From the NCBI GenBank assembly GCA_963764685.1, contig CAVXTT010000020.1, positions 124,001 to 188,000 on the forward strand: DNA of 64,000 nt, read 5' to 3'. The translations under genes and the position numbers were made by a program. The first letter of the stretch is position 1; each line of letters starts with the position of its first letter. Positions 18,089 through 28,390 of this stretch are shown here, in pieces. The notes beneath the pieces were generated by a model. That model was not told the DNA's origin, made no database searches, and saw nothing but the letters and a program-made list of their open reading frames with translations. This DNA comes from CAVXTT01 sp963764685. GTDB taxonomy: Bacteria > Bacteroidota > Ignavibacteria > Ignavibacteriales > Ignavibacteriaceae.

Positions 18089-20177
18089 ATGTTTCAATTA
18101 TCCAGGGTTCTGTTTTTATCCACCCTTTTGGTCTTAACTTTATTTACTACTTCCTTACCGCAGTGGAACCAGGCAGCGGGACCATACGGAGGCGGAGTTG
18201 TATGTCTTGCTTCAAAAAATACCACAATTTATTCAGGTACAATATCAGGAATATATTCTGCTGCTGACGGCGGGCTTGTATGGAGTAACAACAGCAGTGG
18301 ACTTCCGACAACATTTATTTATTCAATATATTCGGGTGCACCCGGACTATTCGCTGGAACATTTGAAGGAATATTCCGCTCTACTGATGATGGAGCATCC
18401 TGGACGAGTTCCAATAATGGAATAAATACGGATAATGTTTTTGCTTTAACCGGTATAGACACAGTTGTCTTTGCAGGAACAATGAATGGTGTTTTCAGGT
18501 CCGAAGATCATCGGAAATAATTGGATCAGAACGGATACAGGATTCATCTCTTCCTTTGTCACTGAACTTGCCGTATCAGGTACCAACCTCTTCGCCGGTA
18601 CCGATGAGGGAGTTTATATGTCGAATGATTTTGGGCATACCTGGATACCTGCCGGTAACGGCATTACCGGCGGCAGCATAAATGCGCTGAAGGCTCTGGG
18701 AAATAAAGTGTATGCAGGAACAGGAGAGGGGGTTTTTGTTACTTCAGATAATGGAGCTAACTGGACTTCCATTTCCAATGGCTTAAATCCTCCTGCGGTA
18801 TACAGTCTTGGTGTCTTTGCCGATAAATTATTCGCAGGTGTAAAAAGCAACGGTGCATTTGTTTCTACCGATCAGGGTGCCTCCTGGAATCCCGTGGATG
18901 CAAGTTTAAATAATCCTTATATAAATGATTTTGTAAAAGTTCAAAGTAACTACTATGCAGCAACGGATAATAGTGTTTACCGTTCAACCGATGATGGAGT
19001 TACCTGGTCGTCTATGCCCTCAGGTATGATATCAACAAGCATTCGTGCATTTCTGAATTTAAATTCGGGAATGATCACCGGTACCTTTGGAGCCGGACCA
19101 TTCTTTTCGGCAGATTCCGGGAAGACCTGGGAGCCTTACTCAAATTTAGATGCCAGAGGAATTAAAGCATTCACCAGAAGCAGTACGGCTATATTTGCCG
19201 CTACCACAACTAATGGTCTTTTCCGTTCAACCGATGAAGGCAATACCTGGGTTGAGACTTTATCATCTGTGCGGGAGTCATATTTTAGAAACGTAAGTGC
19301 AAACGGAGACCTGGTTTTTGCAGTGTCGTTTTCAAATGGTGCTTTCAGGTCTACAGATAACGGCGAAAACTGGGAACCTCTCAGCAGCACCTTAACAGAT
19401 CCTGAAATTGAGAGCTTTTCGTTTATCGGCTCTGAAATATTTGCCTCAACAACCGCAAGCGGATTTATATTCCGTTCAACTGATGAGGGATTGACCTGGA
19501 CACAATCTTCAAATGGATTATCTCCATTTTCGTCAACTTTTAATGTTATAAGTGTTGATGATATTCTCTTTACTGCTTCAGGTGATGGAGTGTACCGTTC
19601 AACAGACAACGGCAATAACTGGACACTTTCCATCAATGGTATATCATCCGTAGGGGTCTATACAATAAATTCATACGGCTATACACTGCTCGCGGGAGCT
19701 TCAGACGGACTTATATATAAATCTACCGATCACGGGGACAACTGGATAAATATCAGTGAAGGTTTACCCCCTGTCGGATCCACAAGCGCTGCTGAAGTAT
19801 TATATTTTTCCGGAAACCTTCTTCTCTGCGGAACATATTCAACCGGAATTTTCTGGAGACCTGTTAATGAGGTTATTACCTCGGTAGGGGATGACATTAC
19901 AAACAGACCTGAAAAGTTCGGGCTGCAGCAGAATTATCCTAATCCCTTTAATCCGGCTACAACAATACAATTCAGTATACCGGAGGATGCAGGCAATATA
20001 AAACTAATAATTTACAACGCCCTGGGAGAGAAGACAGCCGAACTAGTTAATACGAATTTGCGGGCAGGAACATATAAATACACCTGGAATGCGGGTAATA
20101 ATGCAAGCGGTATCTACTTCTATAAATTAATTACAGAGAAGTTTACAGCGGTAAAGAAGATGATCCTCGTTAAATAA
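18089..20177 (+). CDS. BNR/sortilin-like repeat surface protein with T9SS sorting domain, frameshifted
   Basis: Begins with a signal peptide (MFQLSRVLFLSTLLVLTLF...). About twelve ~45-residue repeats of the form (L/V)FAGT..G(V/I)(F/Y)RSTD.G..W follow; the S-T-D-x-G-x-x-W Asp-box is the BNR / photosystem-assembly YCF48-like repeat of beta-propellers. At about 18512 an extra C after GVFRSEDH ends the frame early; without it the protein reads HGNNWIRTDTGF and continues. The C-terminus is a T9SS domain (LQQNYPNPFNPATT, final KMILVK). Full length is about 695 residues. Function beyond surface location is unknown. Confidence 0.85.
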
Positions 20178-20191
20178 ATATTACTTTGGGT

Positions 20192-20220
20192 ATGTTCCTA
20201 TGCGGTTAACATAGGAACAT
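20192..20220. terminator. Hairpin between convergent genes
   Basis: ATGTTCCTATG pairs exactly with CATAGGAACAT over a seven-base loop, directly downstream of the BNR gene and facing the ClC gene. No T-tract follows, so its role as terminator is uncertain. Confidence 0.4.
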
Positions 20221-20245
20221 GCTCAAAAATTAAATATTATTCAGA

Positions 20246-20277
20246 CATTCATCCATTCATCCACTCATCCATTCCTC
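20246..20277. repeat. 8-bp-period repeat (CATTCATC type)
   Basis: CATTCATC, CATTCATC, CACTCATC, CATTCCTC in tandem, overlapping the stop codon of the ClC gene. On the other strand the unit is GATGAATG. Confidence 0.7.
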
Positions 20278-22045
20278 AATAACTTTTGCTGAGCTGTTTC
20301 AGCAGCTCCCTGTAATGGTTCAGGATATTCGCTTTGGATATGAAACCGATATACTTTCCGTTTTTGATAACAGGCAGGTTCCAGGTATTTAATTCATCAA
20401 ACTTTTTAACAATGTCATACATCTTATCCTTTACGTCTACAACGGCAGGGGGTTGCCTCATTATGTCGTGTACAACAATAAGATCATAGCTTCTCCGGTT
20501 GAACATCACTTCCCTGATATCATCGAGCAGAACAATCCCTTTCAGATTATTTTCTTCATCCGTGACCGGAAAAATATTTCTTTTCGAATGCCCGATTGCT
20601 TCTACCAGTTTACCAAGTGTATCATTTTCCATTACTTTAATAAAGTCGTTTTCAATTACCCTGCTTATTACAAGATTTTCCAGGACCATCCTGTCCCTGT
20701 CGTACCTGGAGAAATCTCCCCGTTCAACAATTTCTTTTGTATAAACGGAATTAGGTTCGAAGTAACGGGTTATAAAAAATGAAAGAGAGACCACTATCAT
20801 AAGCGGAATGAATAAAGCATAACCCCCAGTTATTTCCGCGATCAGGAATATTGCTGTTAAAGGTGCCTGAACAGTTCCAGCAAGAATACCAGCCATTCCA
20901 AGGGCGACGAAATTTGCTTCAGTAAGTACGTGAAATTTTGTAATGTTAATTGTTCTGGAAAAAATAAATCCAAGCAGTGCACCTATGAAAAGTGATGAAC
21001 CGAACATTCCTCCATTGCCCCCTGAATTAACGGTAATGCCGGTAGCGATAACCTTGATCATCATTGCACAGAACGCAAAAGCTAAAATGAACCATATCTC
21101 TGTTTTTTGCGACCAGAACAAACTGTCGTTCAGCAGCCTGAGGTAATCTCCGTTCAGAAGGGCGTCCACTATAAAATATCCTTCCCCGAATAAAGGAGGT
21201 ATGAAAAAAATGAGAAGTCCGATTGCGGCTCCTCCGGTAACAGCCTTCAGATAAGGATTTCCTGTCTTAAAATATTTAGTGCTGAACCAGGCATAGACTT
21301 TAATGATGTAAACCGAAAGTACTGCGGCGATTATTCCAAGCACTATATAATAGGGGATCGATGCTATCTGCCATTCTTCAGTAATAAGCTTGAATGGCTG
21401 ACCTGAATATAAGACTTTAGAGATTACTGTCGCCGAAGCTGATGAGATCAGCAGGGGTACAAATGCCGGTATGGATAATTCAATAAAAAGAATTTCAATT
21501 GCAAATAAGACGCCTGCTATCGGACTATTAAAAATGGCTGCGATACCACCTGCTGCACCGCAGCCCAGCAGAAGCTTTGTTTCATTTTCCCCCAGCCGCA
21601 AGGCGATTGAAATTTGTGAACCAATAGCTGCCCCGGTAACCGAAATAGGAGCTTCCAGTCCTGCAGATCCTCCAAACCCAAGCGTAAAAAAACTGGATAT
21701 AAGCTGCGAGTATATTTTATGCCTGGCAACTTTACCTTTATTTTTTGTAATCTCAAGGAGAACATTTCCAATCCCCCTGTTGAGCCGCCCTTTCAGGAAA
21801 AACTGCACAAAGAAAGTGGATAGGAGAATTCCAATAAGAGGGTATATCAGGAAAAAATAAGTATAGCGGTAATCCTGAAAGGATGAATGCAGAATATTCT
21901 GCATCATATGAACGCTGCTTTTTAGAATGATAGCTGCAAGTCCCGCAAAAATCCCGATAATTATACTTACCAGGATCAGGAACACGTTATTGGGCAGGTG
22001 TTTAACTCTCCAGATCAGCAGCCATAAAAAAAACTTCCGGAACAA
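20276..22045 (-). CDS. ClC-family chloride channel/transporter with C-terminal CBS pair
   Basis: 589 residues. About ten to twelve membrane helices cover residues 20-440. The ClC signature appears as GGSAGLEAPISVTG, where Glu131 matches the gating glutamate of GREGP; FNSPIAGVLFAIE (Glu184) and GGNGGMFGSSLFIGALLG (equivalent to the GxFxP loop, here with Ser instead of Pro) follow. Residues about 455-585 are two CBS domains (FPVTDEENNLKGIV; LPVIKNGKYIGFIS), which bind nucleotides and regulate many ClC proteins. Whether it is a channel or a H+/Cl- antiporter cannot be settled here. It is monocistronic. Confidence 0.9.
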   Translation of the reverse strand: MFRKFFLWLLIWRVKHLPNNVFLILVSIIIGIFAGLAAIILKSSVHMMQNILHSSFQDYRYTYFFLIYPLIGILLSTFFVQFFLKGRLNRGIGNVLLEITKNKGKVARHKIYSQLISSFFTLGFGGSAGLEAPISVTGAAIGSQISIALRLGENETKLLLGCGAAGGIAAIFNSPIAGVLFAIEILFIELSIPAFVPLLISSASATVISKVLYSGQPFKLITEEWQIASIPYYIVLGIIAAVLSVYIIKVYAWFSTKYFKTGNPYLKAVTGGAAIGLLIFFIPPLFGEGYFIVDALLNGDYLRLLNDSLFWSQKTEIWFILAFAFCAMMIKVIATGITVNSGGNGGMFGSSLFIGALLGFIFSRTINITKFHVLTEANFVALGMAGILAGTVQAPLTAIFLIAEITGGYALFIPLMIVVSLSFFITRYFEPNSVYTKEIVERGDFSRYDRDRMVLENLVISRVIENDFIKVMENDTLGKLVEAIGHSKRNIFPVTDEENNLKGIVLLDDIREVMFNRRSYDLIVVHDIMRQPPAVVDVKDKMYDIVKKFDELNTWNLPVIKNGKYIGFISKANILNHYRELLKQLSKSY

Positions 22046-22611
22046 ATACTCTCCTTAAATCAACGGGGAATTATACTCAAATTTAATGACCTTTGTTGTA
22101 AATCCTTAACTGATGATGAATATCGTATTCTGTAAACGGGTTAAAAGAGAATTAGATCACAAATCCCCTGGCTGTGTGTACTAAATTTTGAAAAAAGAAA
22201 TAAAAAAGGAATAAATTCTTATTCAGCGCTTGCTTTTGCTCCCGGGATATGGGAATTATATAAATGTTTATACGAACAGGGGAGCAGACAACTCCTATTG
22301 GATTTAATGCATTACCCGGAAAGATCTGACCAAACATTTATCTCCAGGCCTATCTCTCCCGGTACCTAATCCCTTTAACCTTCATACAACCATTCTTCGA
22401 GGGTAATGTTATAGTAGGCGTTTAGTAGGACATAGTAGGGGTTGTGTAGGGGGTAGAGGCTTTTTTTTGTTGGGTGCCTGGTCAAATCCTTCGTGGTATT
22501 TATATGTATTGATGATTGTGTAATACTCCGGCACTTGATTAGATGGGTTTTAATAATTGCATAATTATATTAATTTAATATTTAATTGAAAAATAATGTT
22601 CCGGTAGAAAG
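22046..22611. other. 566-bp divergent intergenic region, no gene seen
   Basis: Separates the divergent ClC and CstA genes and must hold both promoters. A G-rich stretch with repeated GTAG steps lies near 22405-22455. No ORF, RNA gene or clear promoter was recognised. Confidence 0.4.
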
Positions 22612-24384
22612 ATGAACGTCCTTTTTTATTTACTGGCTGCCATTGCAGCATTTATTCTTGCGAGCCGTTTTTACGCAAGATACATTGCAAAGAAACTTGG
22701 TGAGGATGGAAATAATCCAGCACCTTCTGTTTTATATAATGACGGGAGGGACTATGTGCCAACCAAAAGGTATGTCGTTTTTGCCCATCATTTTTCTGCA
22801 ATAGCAGGGGCAGGACCGATAATCGGACCTACAATGGCCATTCTTTATGGTTTTGTGCCTGCCTGGCTTTGGATTATTCTCGGAGGCATTTTCTTCGGAG
22901 CAGTACACGATTTTACTACTCTGTTCGTGAGCATGCGCGAAGGGGGTAAATCAATCGCAGAAGTTGCAAGGAAAACATTAGGGCGCTCCGGATTTAATCT
23001 CTTCATTACATTCACAATAGTAATGATGGTGCTTGTTACATCATCATTTCTAAGCGCAACGGCAATATCGCTTACTTCTTTATGGCCGCTTGAAAAACTT
23101 GGTGTTACGGACGGGCATAGTTTTTTAAAGACAGTAATGATAAACGGAACGGCCTTCGGCAAAATCGGAGGGATCGCTTCAACATCTGTTCTTTTTATTA
23201 CATTCTGTTCCCCGATACTCGGCTGGCTTATTTACAAAAGGGGAATGAAGATGTTGTATGCTTATCTGTCGGCTTCCGCAGTGTGTATAATTTCTATTTT
23301 GCTTGGTATGGCATTCCCGATAATGCTTGATCCTACCACCTGGATGATAATTATTTCAATATATGTACTTATTGCTGCAGGCACACCAGTATGGTTCATT
23401 CTCCAGCCGAGGGATTTTATTAATGTACAGATATTATACGGTGGTATCCTTCTTATGTTAGTCTCACTGATTATTACGGGGTTTTCCGGTACCGGAGTAT
23501 CAGTTCCCAATTTTAATCTGGAGGATGGAATTAAAAATTTAGGTTTCATCTGGCCGATGATGTTTATTACTATCGCCTGCGGTGCCATTTCGGGATTCCA
23601 TTCTCTCGTAGCCGGAGGAACAACCGGCAAGCAGCTTCCGAAAGAAACAGATGCAAGGAAAGTAGGATACAATGCGATGCTGCTCGAATCGATTCTCGCT
23701 GTTTGTGTTCTTCTTGCAATTGGTGCGGGACTAAGTTTTGTCGATTATAAAGCAGTAGTATGGCCTTCGGATCCTGCGGTAAAATCAAATCCTATATTAG
23801 GCTTTTCACTTGCAGCAGGACATTTATTTAACAATGCACTTCATATTCCTACAGCACTCGGTACAATTTTCGGAATACTGCTTGTCGAAGGTTTTGTAAT
23901 TACAACCCTCGATGCCGCAGTAAGACTCAACAGGTATCTTTTTGAAGAGCTCTGGAATGTGTTATTTAAAAATCCTGTATCATTCTTAAAAAGCTATTGG
24001 TTTAATGCAGGCATCTCGGTAATCCTAATGTGGGTACTTGGTTATTCTAATGCATTCAACGCATTATGGCCGATCTTCGGAACTGCTAATCAGCTTATGG
24101 CGGCACTTGGACTATTAGCTGTTTCAAGCTGGCTGCTCCTTAAAGGTAAAAAATATTCCTTTGCACTCATTCCCGCAGTGTTTATGATTTTAACTACAAT
24201 AACTTCTCTCCTTATCCTGTTTAATGAATACTGGTCAAAGAAAAATTATATTCTCATCGCTGCTGATATTCTGCTGCTGGTTTTGTCTGTCGGGGTAGTA
24301 GTTCTCGTATTCAAGACATTTATTAATAAAGAGATAAGGGCAAAAGGAAAACTTCAGGAAGCGGTAATCAGTCCGGGATCCTAA
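22612..24384 (+). CDS. cstA: CstA-family carbon starvation / peptide or pyruvate transporter
   Basis: 590 residues with about 16 predicted membrane helices. The N-terminal CstA domain is unmistakable: ARYIAKKLGED, DYVPTKRYVVFAHHFSAIAGAGPIIGP (first part of the CstA signature), FGAVHDFTTLFVSMREGGKSIAEVA, and later FHSLVAGGTTGKQLPKETDARKVGYNAML. The family includes E. coli CstA and BtsT, which take up pyruvate or peptides when carbon is short. This is the shorter form (about 590 rather than 700 residues). It stands alone; a repeat-rich gap follows. Confidence 0.9.
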   Translation: MNVLFYLLAAIAAFILASRFYARYIAKKLGEDGNNPAPSVLYNDGRDYVPTKRYVVFAHHFSAIAGAGPIIGPTMAILYGFVPAWLWIILGGIFFGAVHDFTTLFVSMREGGKSIAEVARKTLGRSGFNLFITFTIVMMVLVTSSFLSATAISLTSLWPLEKLGVTDGHSFLKTVMINGTAFGKIGGIASTSVLFITFCSPILGWLIYKRGMKMLYAYLSASAVCIISILLGMAFPIMLDPTTWMIIISIYVLIAAGTPVWFILQPRDFINVQILYGGILLMLVSLIITGFSGTGVSVPNFNLEDGIKNLGFIWPMMFITIACGAISGFHSLVAGGTTGKQLPKETDARKVGYNAMLLESILAVCVLLAIGAGLSFVDYKAVVWPSDPAVKSNPILGFSLAAGHLFNNALHIPTALGTIFGILLVEGFVITTLDAAVRLNRYLFEELWNVLFKNPVSFLKSYWFNAGISVILMWVLGYSNAFNALWPIFGTANQLMAALGLLAVSSWLLLKGKKYSFALIPAVFMILTTITSLLILFNEYWSKKNYILIAADILLLVLSVGVVVLVFKTFINKEIRAKGKLQEAVISPGS

Positions 24385-24431
24385 GGAGTTTTAATAGAAT
24401 TGAAAATAAAGCATAGATCATTAGAGCAAAA

Positions 24432-24830
24432 AGATTATTATCCCTGCCGTGCAGCCTTATCCCCTTATTCTTCCTCCTTGATGGGGTTGACGTGCTCACT
24501 ATTAGCATTTGATTAAACGAAATACACAGCTTTTCTCAAACCTTAGTAGCAATACACACACCCCAACGTCTAACCTTATTACCTTATCTAAGAAAATAGA
24601 AAAATTACTTTTGCAGAAGAATATGATTTCTTTATTAAATATTATCAGCAGAATTTCTCAAGGTCTTAGATAAGCTAATAAGGTTGTTTATGTATGGGGG
24701 TAATAATGCTGCTAAGGTTTCGGAGGGAATTTTAATTTATTTCTGTAGATCGATTTACAGGAGATCAAAATAATTGCGATGGGTTAAATAAGCGAATAAG
24801 GCTGCACGGCAGGAATCACAATAATATTCC
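24432..24830. repeat. Long fold-back element, copy A (~390 bp palindrome)
   Basis: Outer arms GCCGTGCAGCCTTATCCCC (from 24446) and GCGAATAAGGCTGCACGGC (24792-24810) are reverse complements. Inner arms are AAACCTTAGTAGC...CTTATTACCTTATCTAAG (24538-24592) and CTTAGATAAGCTAATAAGG...GCTAAGGTTT (24664-24720). All arms share one centre near 24627. Related units lie at 25071-25335, 60143-60370 and 60515-60682. No ORF of consequence is inside. If transcribed the RNA would fold into one long imperfect hairpin. Confidence 0.85.
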
Positions 24831-24859
24831 TTAAAAAACAACTATTGAAGGACTTACAG
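24745..24859. repeat. 115-bp direct repeat, first copy
   Basis: The 115 bases from GTAGATCGATTTACAGGAG to GAAGGACTTACAG recur at 25221-25335 with no difference I can see. The segment is the right arm of the fold-back element plus ~50 bp. It runs into a small hairpin (GAAGGACTTACAG/TTGTAAGTCCTTC). Confidence 0.85.
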
Positions 24860-24911
24860 CAATTATTTAATTGTAAGTCCTTCATTGCTCCGCAAAGTCT
24901 CACTGTCGGTC

Positions 24912-25020
24912 ATTTCGATACATTTTCTCGATGACTCGAAAACACTCAATGACCTTCCTTGCTAGCCCGGTGGCTGAGTGTCTGCCGATAGGCGGATGTA
25001 TCGAAGCCATAAGGGCGGGC
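24912..25020. repeat. CTGAGTGT dispersed repeat, copy 2
   Basis: Same element as 14647-14750: CTCGAAAACACTCAATGACC, GCTAGCCCGGTGGCTGAGTGT, ATGTATCGAAGCCATAAGGGCGGG. It sits between the two fold-back copies. Confidence 0.65.
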
Positions 25021-25070
25021 GGGGCTGAAGCGGTCAGTATAAATATTTGCTTTAACAAAATAGAATCTTT

Positions 25071-25335
25071 TCCTTAAACCTTAACAGAAAAGTACACATA
25101 TAAGATCTAAAGCTTATCACCTTATCAGCACCTTTTATGAAATAAGCTAATAAGGTTATGATATATTGGGGGGATACTCTTTGCTACTAAGGTTTAGGAC
25201 AGGAGCTTTAATCTATTTCAGTAGATCGATTTACAGGAGATCAAAATAATTGCGATGGGTTAAATAAGCGAATAAGGCTGCACGGCAGGAATCACAATAA
25301 TATTCCTTAAAAAACAACTATTGAAGGACTTACAG
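25071..25335. repeat. Fold-back element, copy B, ending in the second 115-bp repeat
   Basis: Inner arms CCTTAAACCTTAACAG...CTTATCACCTTATCAG (25071-25129) and ATAAGCTAATAAGG...GCTACTAAGGTTTAGG (25142-25198). The left outer arm is absent. The right flank (25221-25335) matches copy A base for base. Confidence 0.8.
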
Positions 25336-25549
25336 CTTTTCAACTGTAAATCCTTCCTTGCCTTCGGTTATTAAAATAGAGCCTTCTGCGGGGTATTTAC
25401 CTTAATTATACTCTAATTGGCTTCTAATTATACTAACATTACTTACTGAAACCGGTATAAGTCAGGAGATCTGAATACTTATCATCCGCTGCAGACGGCA
25501 TTATAAGCGAACCAGTTCTCTTACAGCTATCAGGCTGATCCCTTCCCAA

Positions 25550-25589
25550 ATAATAACTAAGAACTAAGAACAAAGAACTAAGAACCAAA
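25550..25589. repeat. 7-bp-period repeat (AACTAAG type)
   Basis: AATAACTAAGAACTAAGAAC, AAAGAACTAAGAACC: same unit as at 14268-14288, upstream of the next secreted protein gene. The remaining part of 25336-25663 shows nothing else. Confidence 0.6.
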
Positions 25590-25663
25590 TTTTAGTTGTA
25601 ATTCTCTCCAAAACATTTTAGTTTTCAAAGGGGCATATTTATTTCACTTTGGATTCTTAATTT

Positions 25664-27224
25664 ATGAGGCAGAGTATGATAAGGGCATTACTTTTCTTCT
25701 TCAGTATATCAATACTGAATGCACAAAATCCGGAATGGATTATATACAACACATCGAATTCTCCATTGCTATCCAATTCGGTCTACGCACTTGAAGTAGA
25801 TATAAACAATAACATCTGGATTGCAGGTGAAGGTGGACTTGTAAAATTTGACCGCACAAATTGGGAAACATATACTCCCTCCAATTCAGGTATCCCCGTC
25901 GATAGAATATTCGTAATCGATTCCGACAGAGATGGTGTACTCTGGTTTATGGGGCAGCTTAATTATAATCAACAGCTTGTAAAATATGATGGTACTGACT
26001 GGACATCATATACAACTGCAAATTCTCCAATCCCTTCAAATTTTGTTAAGGCTATCGCAGTTGATTCAAATAATATTAAGTGGTTTTTTAATGAGATCAA
26101 CCAGACCGCATACCTCACAAAATTTGACGGAACGACAAACTGGTATACATACCCCGGATACTTCTATTATGCTATGTTTGGTGAGTTGATGGATGCAGAT
26201 GCATATGGGAATATCTGGTCGGTATCTCCGTATATTCTGGCAAAATTCAATGATCAAGGCTATACTCTCTTCAATGGATTTTTTGGTCAGTATCCGTCTT
26301 GTGTAAAAGCCGACAAGAATGGAAATATCTGGGTAGCCTGCGGCGGCGCGGGATGGGGAAGTCTTGTAAAATGGGATGGCTCCGGATATACTTCGTACAA
26401 TCATTTAGCCTATTCATTAGAGACTGATTCCAATACCATCTGGGTGGGGACTGAAGGTATTCAATATCTTGATTCTTCCGGATACCTTGCAAGACTTGAT
26501 GAAAACGGGTGGACAATATTTAACACTTTTAATTCTCCGTTGCCTGTGAACATTCTAATAGGTGATATTGAAACTGATCATTACGGCAACACCTGGATGA
26601 CCTTGTACCCTAAAAATTCAGATGGAGGTGGTGTCGCGGTTTACCGTGAAGGAGGAGTTATCATTCCTGTTGAGCTTCTTTCTTTTACTTCCTTTGTTGA
26701 TCAAAATAACGTTGAGCTTAGATGGGCAACGGCAACAGAATTAAATAACAGGGGATTCGCTGATTGAAAAAAAACAGGATAATTCAGATTGGGATGAGAT
26801 AGGATTTGTACCCGGAGCGGGAACAACTACACAAACTCAGTTTTACTCTTATTCAGATAGAAATGTGACTAATGGAATATATTATTACCGGCTGAAGCAG
26901 ATTGATACAGACGGATCCTTCAAATATTCAGAGGTTATTCAGGCTGTTATGGATCCAATTAATCAATATACATTGTATCAGAACTATCCTAATCCGTTCA
27001 ACCCGGAGACAAACATTAAATTTTCACTGGCTGACGACCAGCTTGTTAATATCAAGGTATATGATATTCTCGGGAGTGAAATACAAACACTCGTGAACCG
27101 GGAATACAATTCAGGAACATACGAGGTGATTTTTAATTCTAAAGGTCTCCCATCAGGAACTTACTTTTACAGAATAACTGCAGGTGAATTCTCAGATATT
27201 AAAAAATTAGAAGTACTGAAGTAA
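25664..27224 (+). CDS. Secreted two-component-regulator-propeller-like protein with T9SS tail, frameshifted
   Basis: Signal peptide at the N-terminus (start at 25664, or at the second ATG 25676, which has GAGG upstream). Residues 20-320 hold repeats such as NNIWIAGEGGLVKFD..NW and DGVLWFMGQ, LVKYDGTDWTSY, close to the two-component regulator propeller (Reg_prop) repeat seen in Bacteroidota proteins; here no kinase follows. At 26758-26760 the frame ends after ELNNRGF; removing one base gives LIEKKQDNSDWDEIGFVPG, the normal continuation. A fibronectin-like stretch (YYYRLKQIDTDGSFKYS) and T9SS tail (LYQNYPNPFNPETN, final KKLEVLK) end the protein. Confidence 0.8.
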
Positions 27225-27388
27225 AAACCCGCTGCTGTTATAAAATATTTAATTCTAAGTTAGCAGCAGCCTGCCTTATTCCGAATAAATCGCGCTCATT
27301 CATTTCGTAAAGAGTCATAACTTTTATAATTTATGCGGGTATCCTTACATTATTTATGTAAGGAGTAAAAATTTCAGGAGGGAACTAA

Positions 27389-28363
27389 ATGGTCAGCTTT
27401 AACCGGCCGATGTCGCTGGGGGATATTTTTAGTGAAACTTTTTCACTGCTAAAATTTACGTTCACACGATCAATAGTTATAGTGCTCGTGTTTATGATTC
27501 CTGCGGCTTTTATATTATCTGCAGGACTCAATTCACTTCTTGATAGTCTGCCTGATGCCGCCGCACTGAAATCATATTCAGCAGATGCATTCCCCGCAGA
27601 AGAAGCTCTTATCAATGATGCAGCAATTAATTTTGTATCAGGGTTAGTCATGTACTTTATTTCCCTTACCGGATATATGCTTTTATATCTTGCTGCCTGG
27701 GTGGGACTGGTATACATCGGAAGTGAAGAAATGAAAGGGAGGGGCTCATCTCTCTTTGATGCTTTCCGTAAAATATTTTCTGTTACGTATCTCAAAGTTT
27801 TATGGCAGTACGTTCTGATTTTATTGGCTGTTTACGGATGTATGCTAATTCCGGTAGGTATTATTGCAGCGGGAAGTTCTGTCTTCAGTCCTGCTATAGC
27901 AGGCCTGGGTGTAATTCTTTTATTCGCTGTTATCGTATTTGCAGTATACCTTATATTCCGCTGGTTTTTTGCGGGAGTTAATATTGTTATCACAGGTGAT
28001 TCTGTAATGGCATCATTCTCAAAAAGCTCCTGGCTTGTTAAAGATTACTGGTGGAGAACATTCGGTTTAGTTATTCTGCTGTCGTTAGTTTTTAATATTA
28101 TTATCTCAATAATCTCTTTACCCCTCACAATTTTAGTAATGTGGGATTTTATGTCAGCGTTCTTTAGTAATCCTGCTGTCTTTGAGAATCCTGTTAACCC
28201 TGATATAATATCTGTTTTACTCTCATTCATTAAAGGTATCGGCTGGCTTATTGCATTTTCAACGGCCCTGCAGCTTCTGCTTACTCCATATTATATGCTG
28301 CTGATGTATTATGATCTCCGTATCAGGAAAAATGATGTATTAGTTGATTGGTTGATTAGTTGA
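27389..28363 (+). CDS. Integral membrane protein of unknown function
   Basis: 324 residues with about six membrane segments (for example VIVLVFMIPAAFILSAG, FVSGLVMYFISLTGYMLLYLA, YVLILLAVYGCMLIPVGIIA, GVILLFAVIVFAVYLIF). An N-terminal SLGDIFSETFSLLKFTF and the central FAGVNIVITGD.S...SFSKSSWLVKDYWWR resemble the GDPD-membrane-domain / DUF7847 type proteins, which is a tentative link. GGAGGG lies eight bases before the ATG. The last codons (LVDWLIS) and stop are made of the 8-bp repeat that follows, so the natural C-terminus may have been altered by that insertion. Confidence 0.65.
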   Translation: MVSFNRPMSLGDIFSETFSLLKFTFTRSIVIVLVFMIPAAFILSAGLNSLLDSLPDAAALKSYSADAFPAEEALINDAAINFVSGLVMYFISLTGYMLLYLAAWVGLVYIGSEEMKGRGSSLFDAFRKIFSVTYLKVLWQYVLILLAVYGCMLIPVGIIAAGSSVFSPAIAGLGVILLFAVIVFAVYLIFRWFFAGVNIVITGDSVMASFSKSSWLVKDYWWRTFGLVILLSLVFNIIISIISLPLTILVMWDFMSAFFSNPAVFENPVNPDIISVLLSFIKGIGWLIAFSTALQLLLTPYYMLLMYYDLRIRKNDVLVDWLIS

Positions 28364-28390
28364 TTAGTTGATTAGTTGATTGGTTGATTT
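28339..28390. repeat. 8-bp-period tandem repeat (TTGATTRG), six units, spanning a stop codon
   Basis: TTGATTGG, TTGATTAG, TTGATTAG, TTGATTAG, TTGATTGG in a row. The membrane-protein gene stops inside it at 28363. Same unit as 3452-3487. Confidence 0.8.

Noticed and set aside
18089..20177. Two separate genes at 18089-18520 and 18486-20177
   Set aside because: The second begins mid-repeat without a ribosome site or signal peptide, and removing C18512 joins them within one Asp-box repeat.
24432..25335. Direct repeats that might suggest a CRISPR array
   Set aside because: Only two copies of a 115-bp unit, palindromic context, no regular 30-40 bp spacers and no cas genes nearby.
24385..25663. 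Possible insertion sequence or transposon in the 1.3-kb gap
   Set aside because: No transposase or integrase ORF, only short repeats and palindromes.
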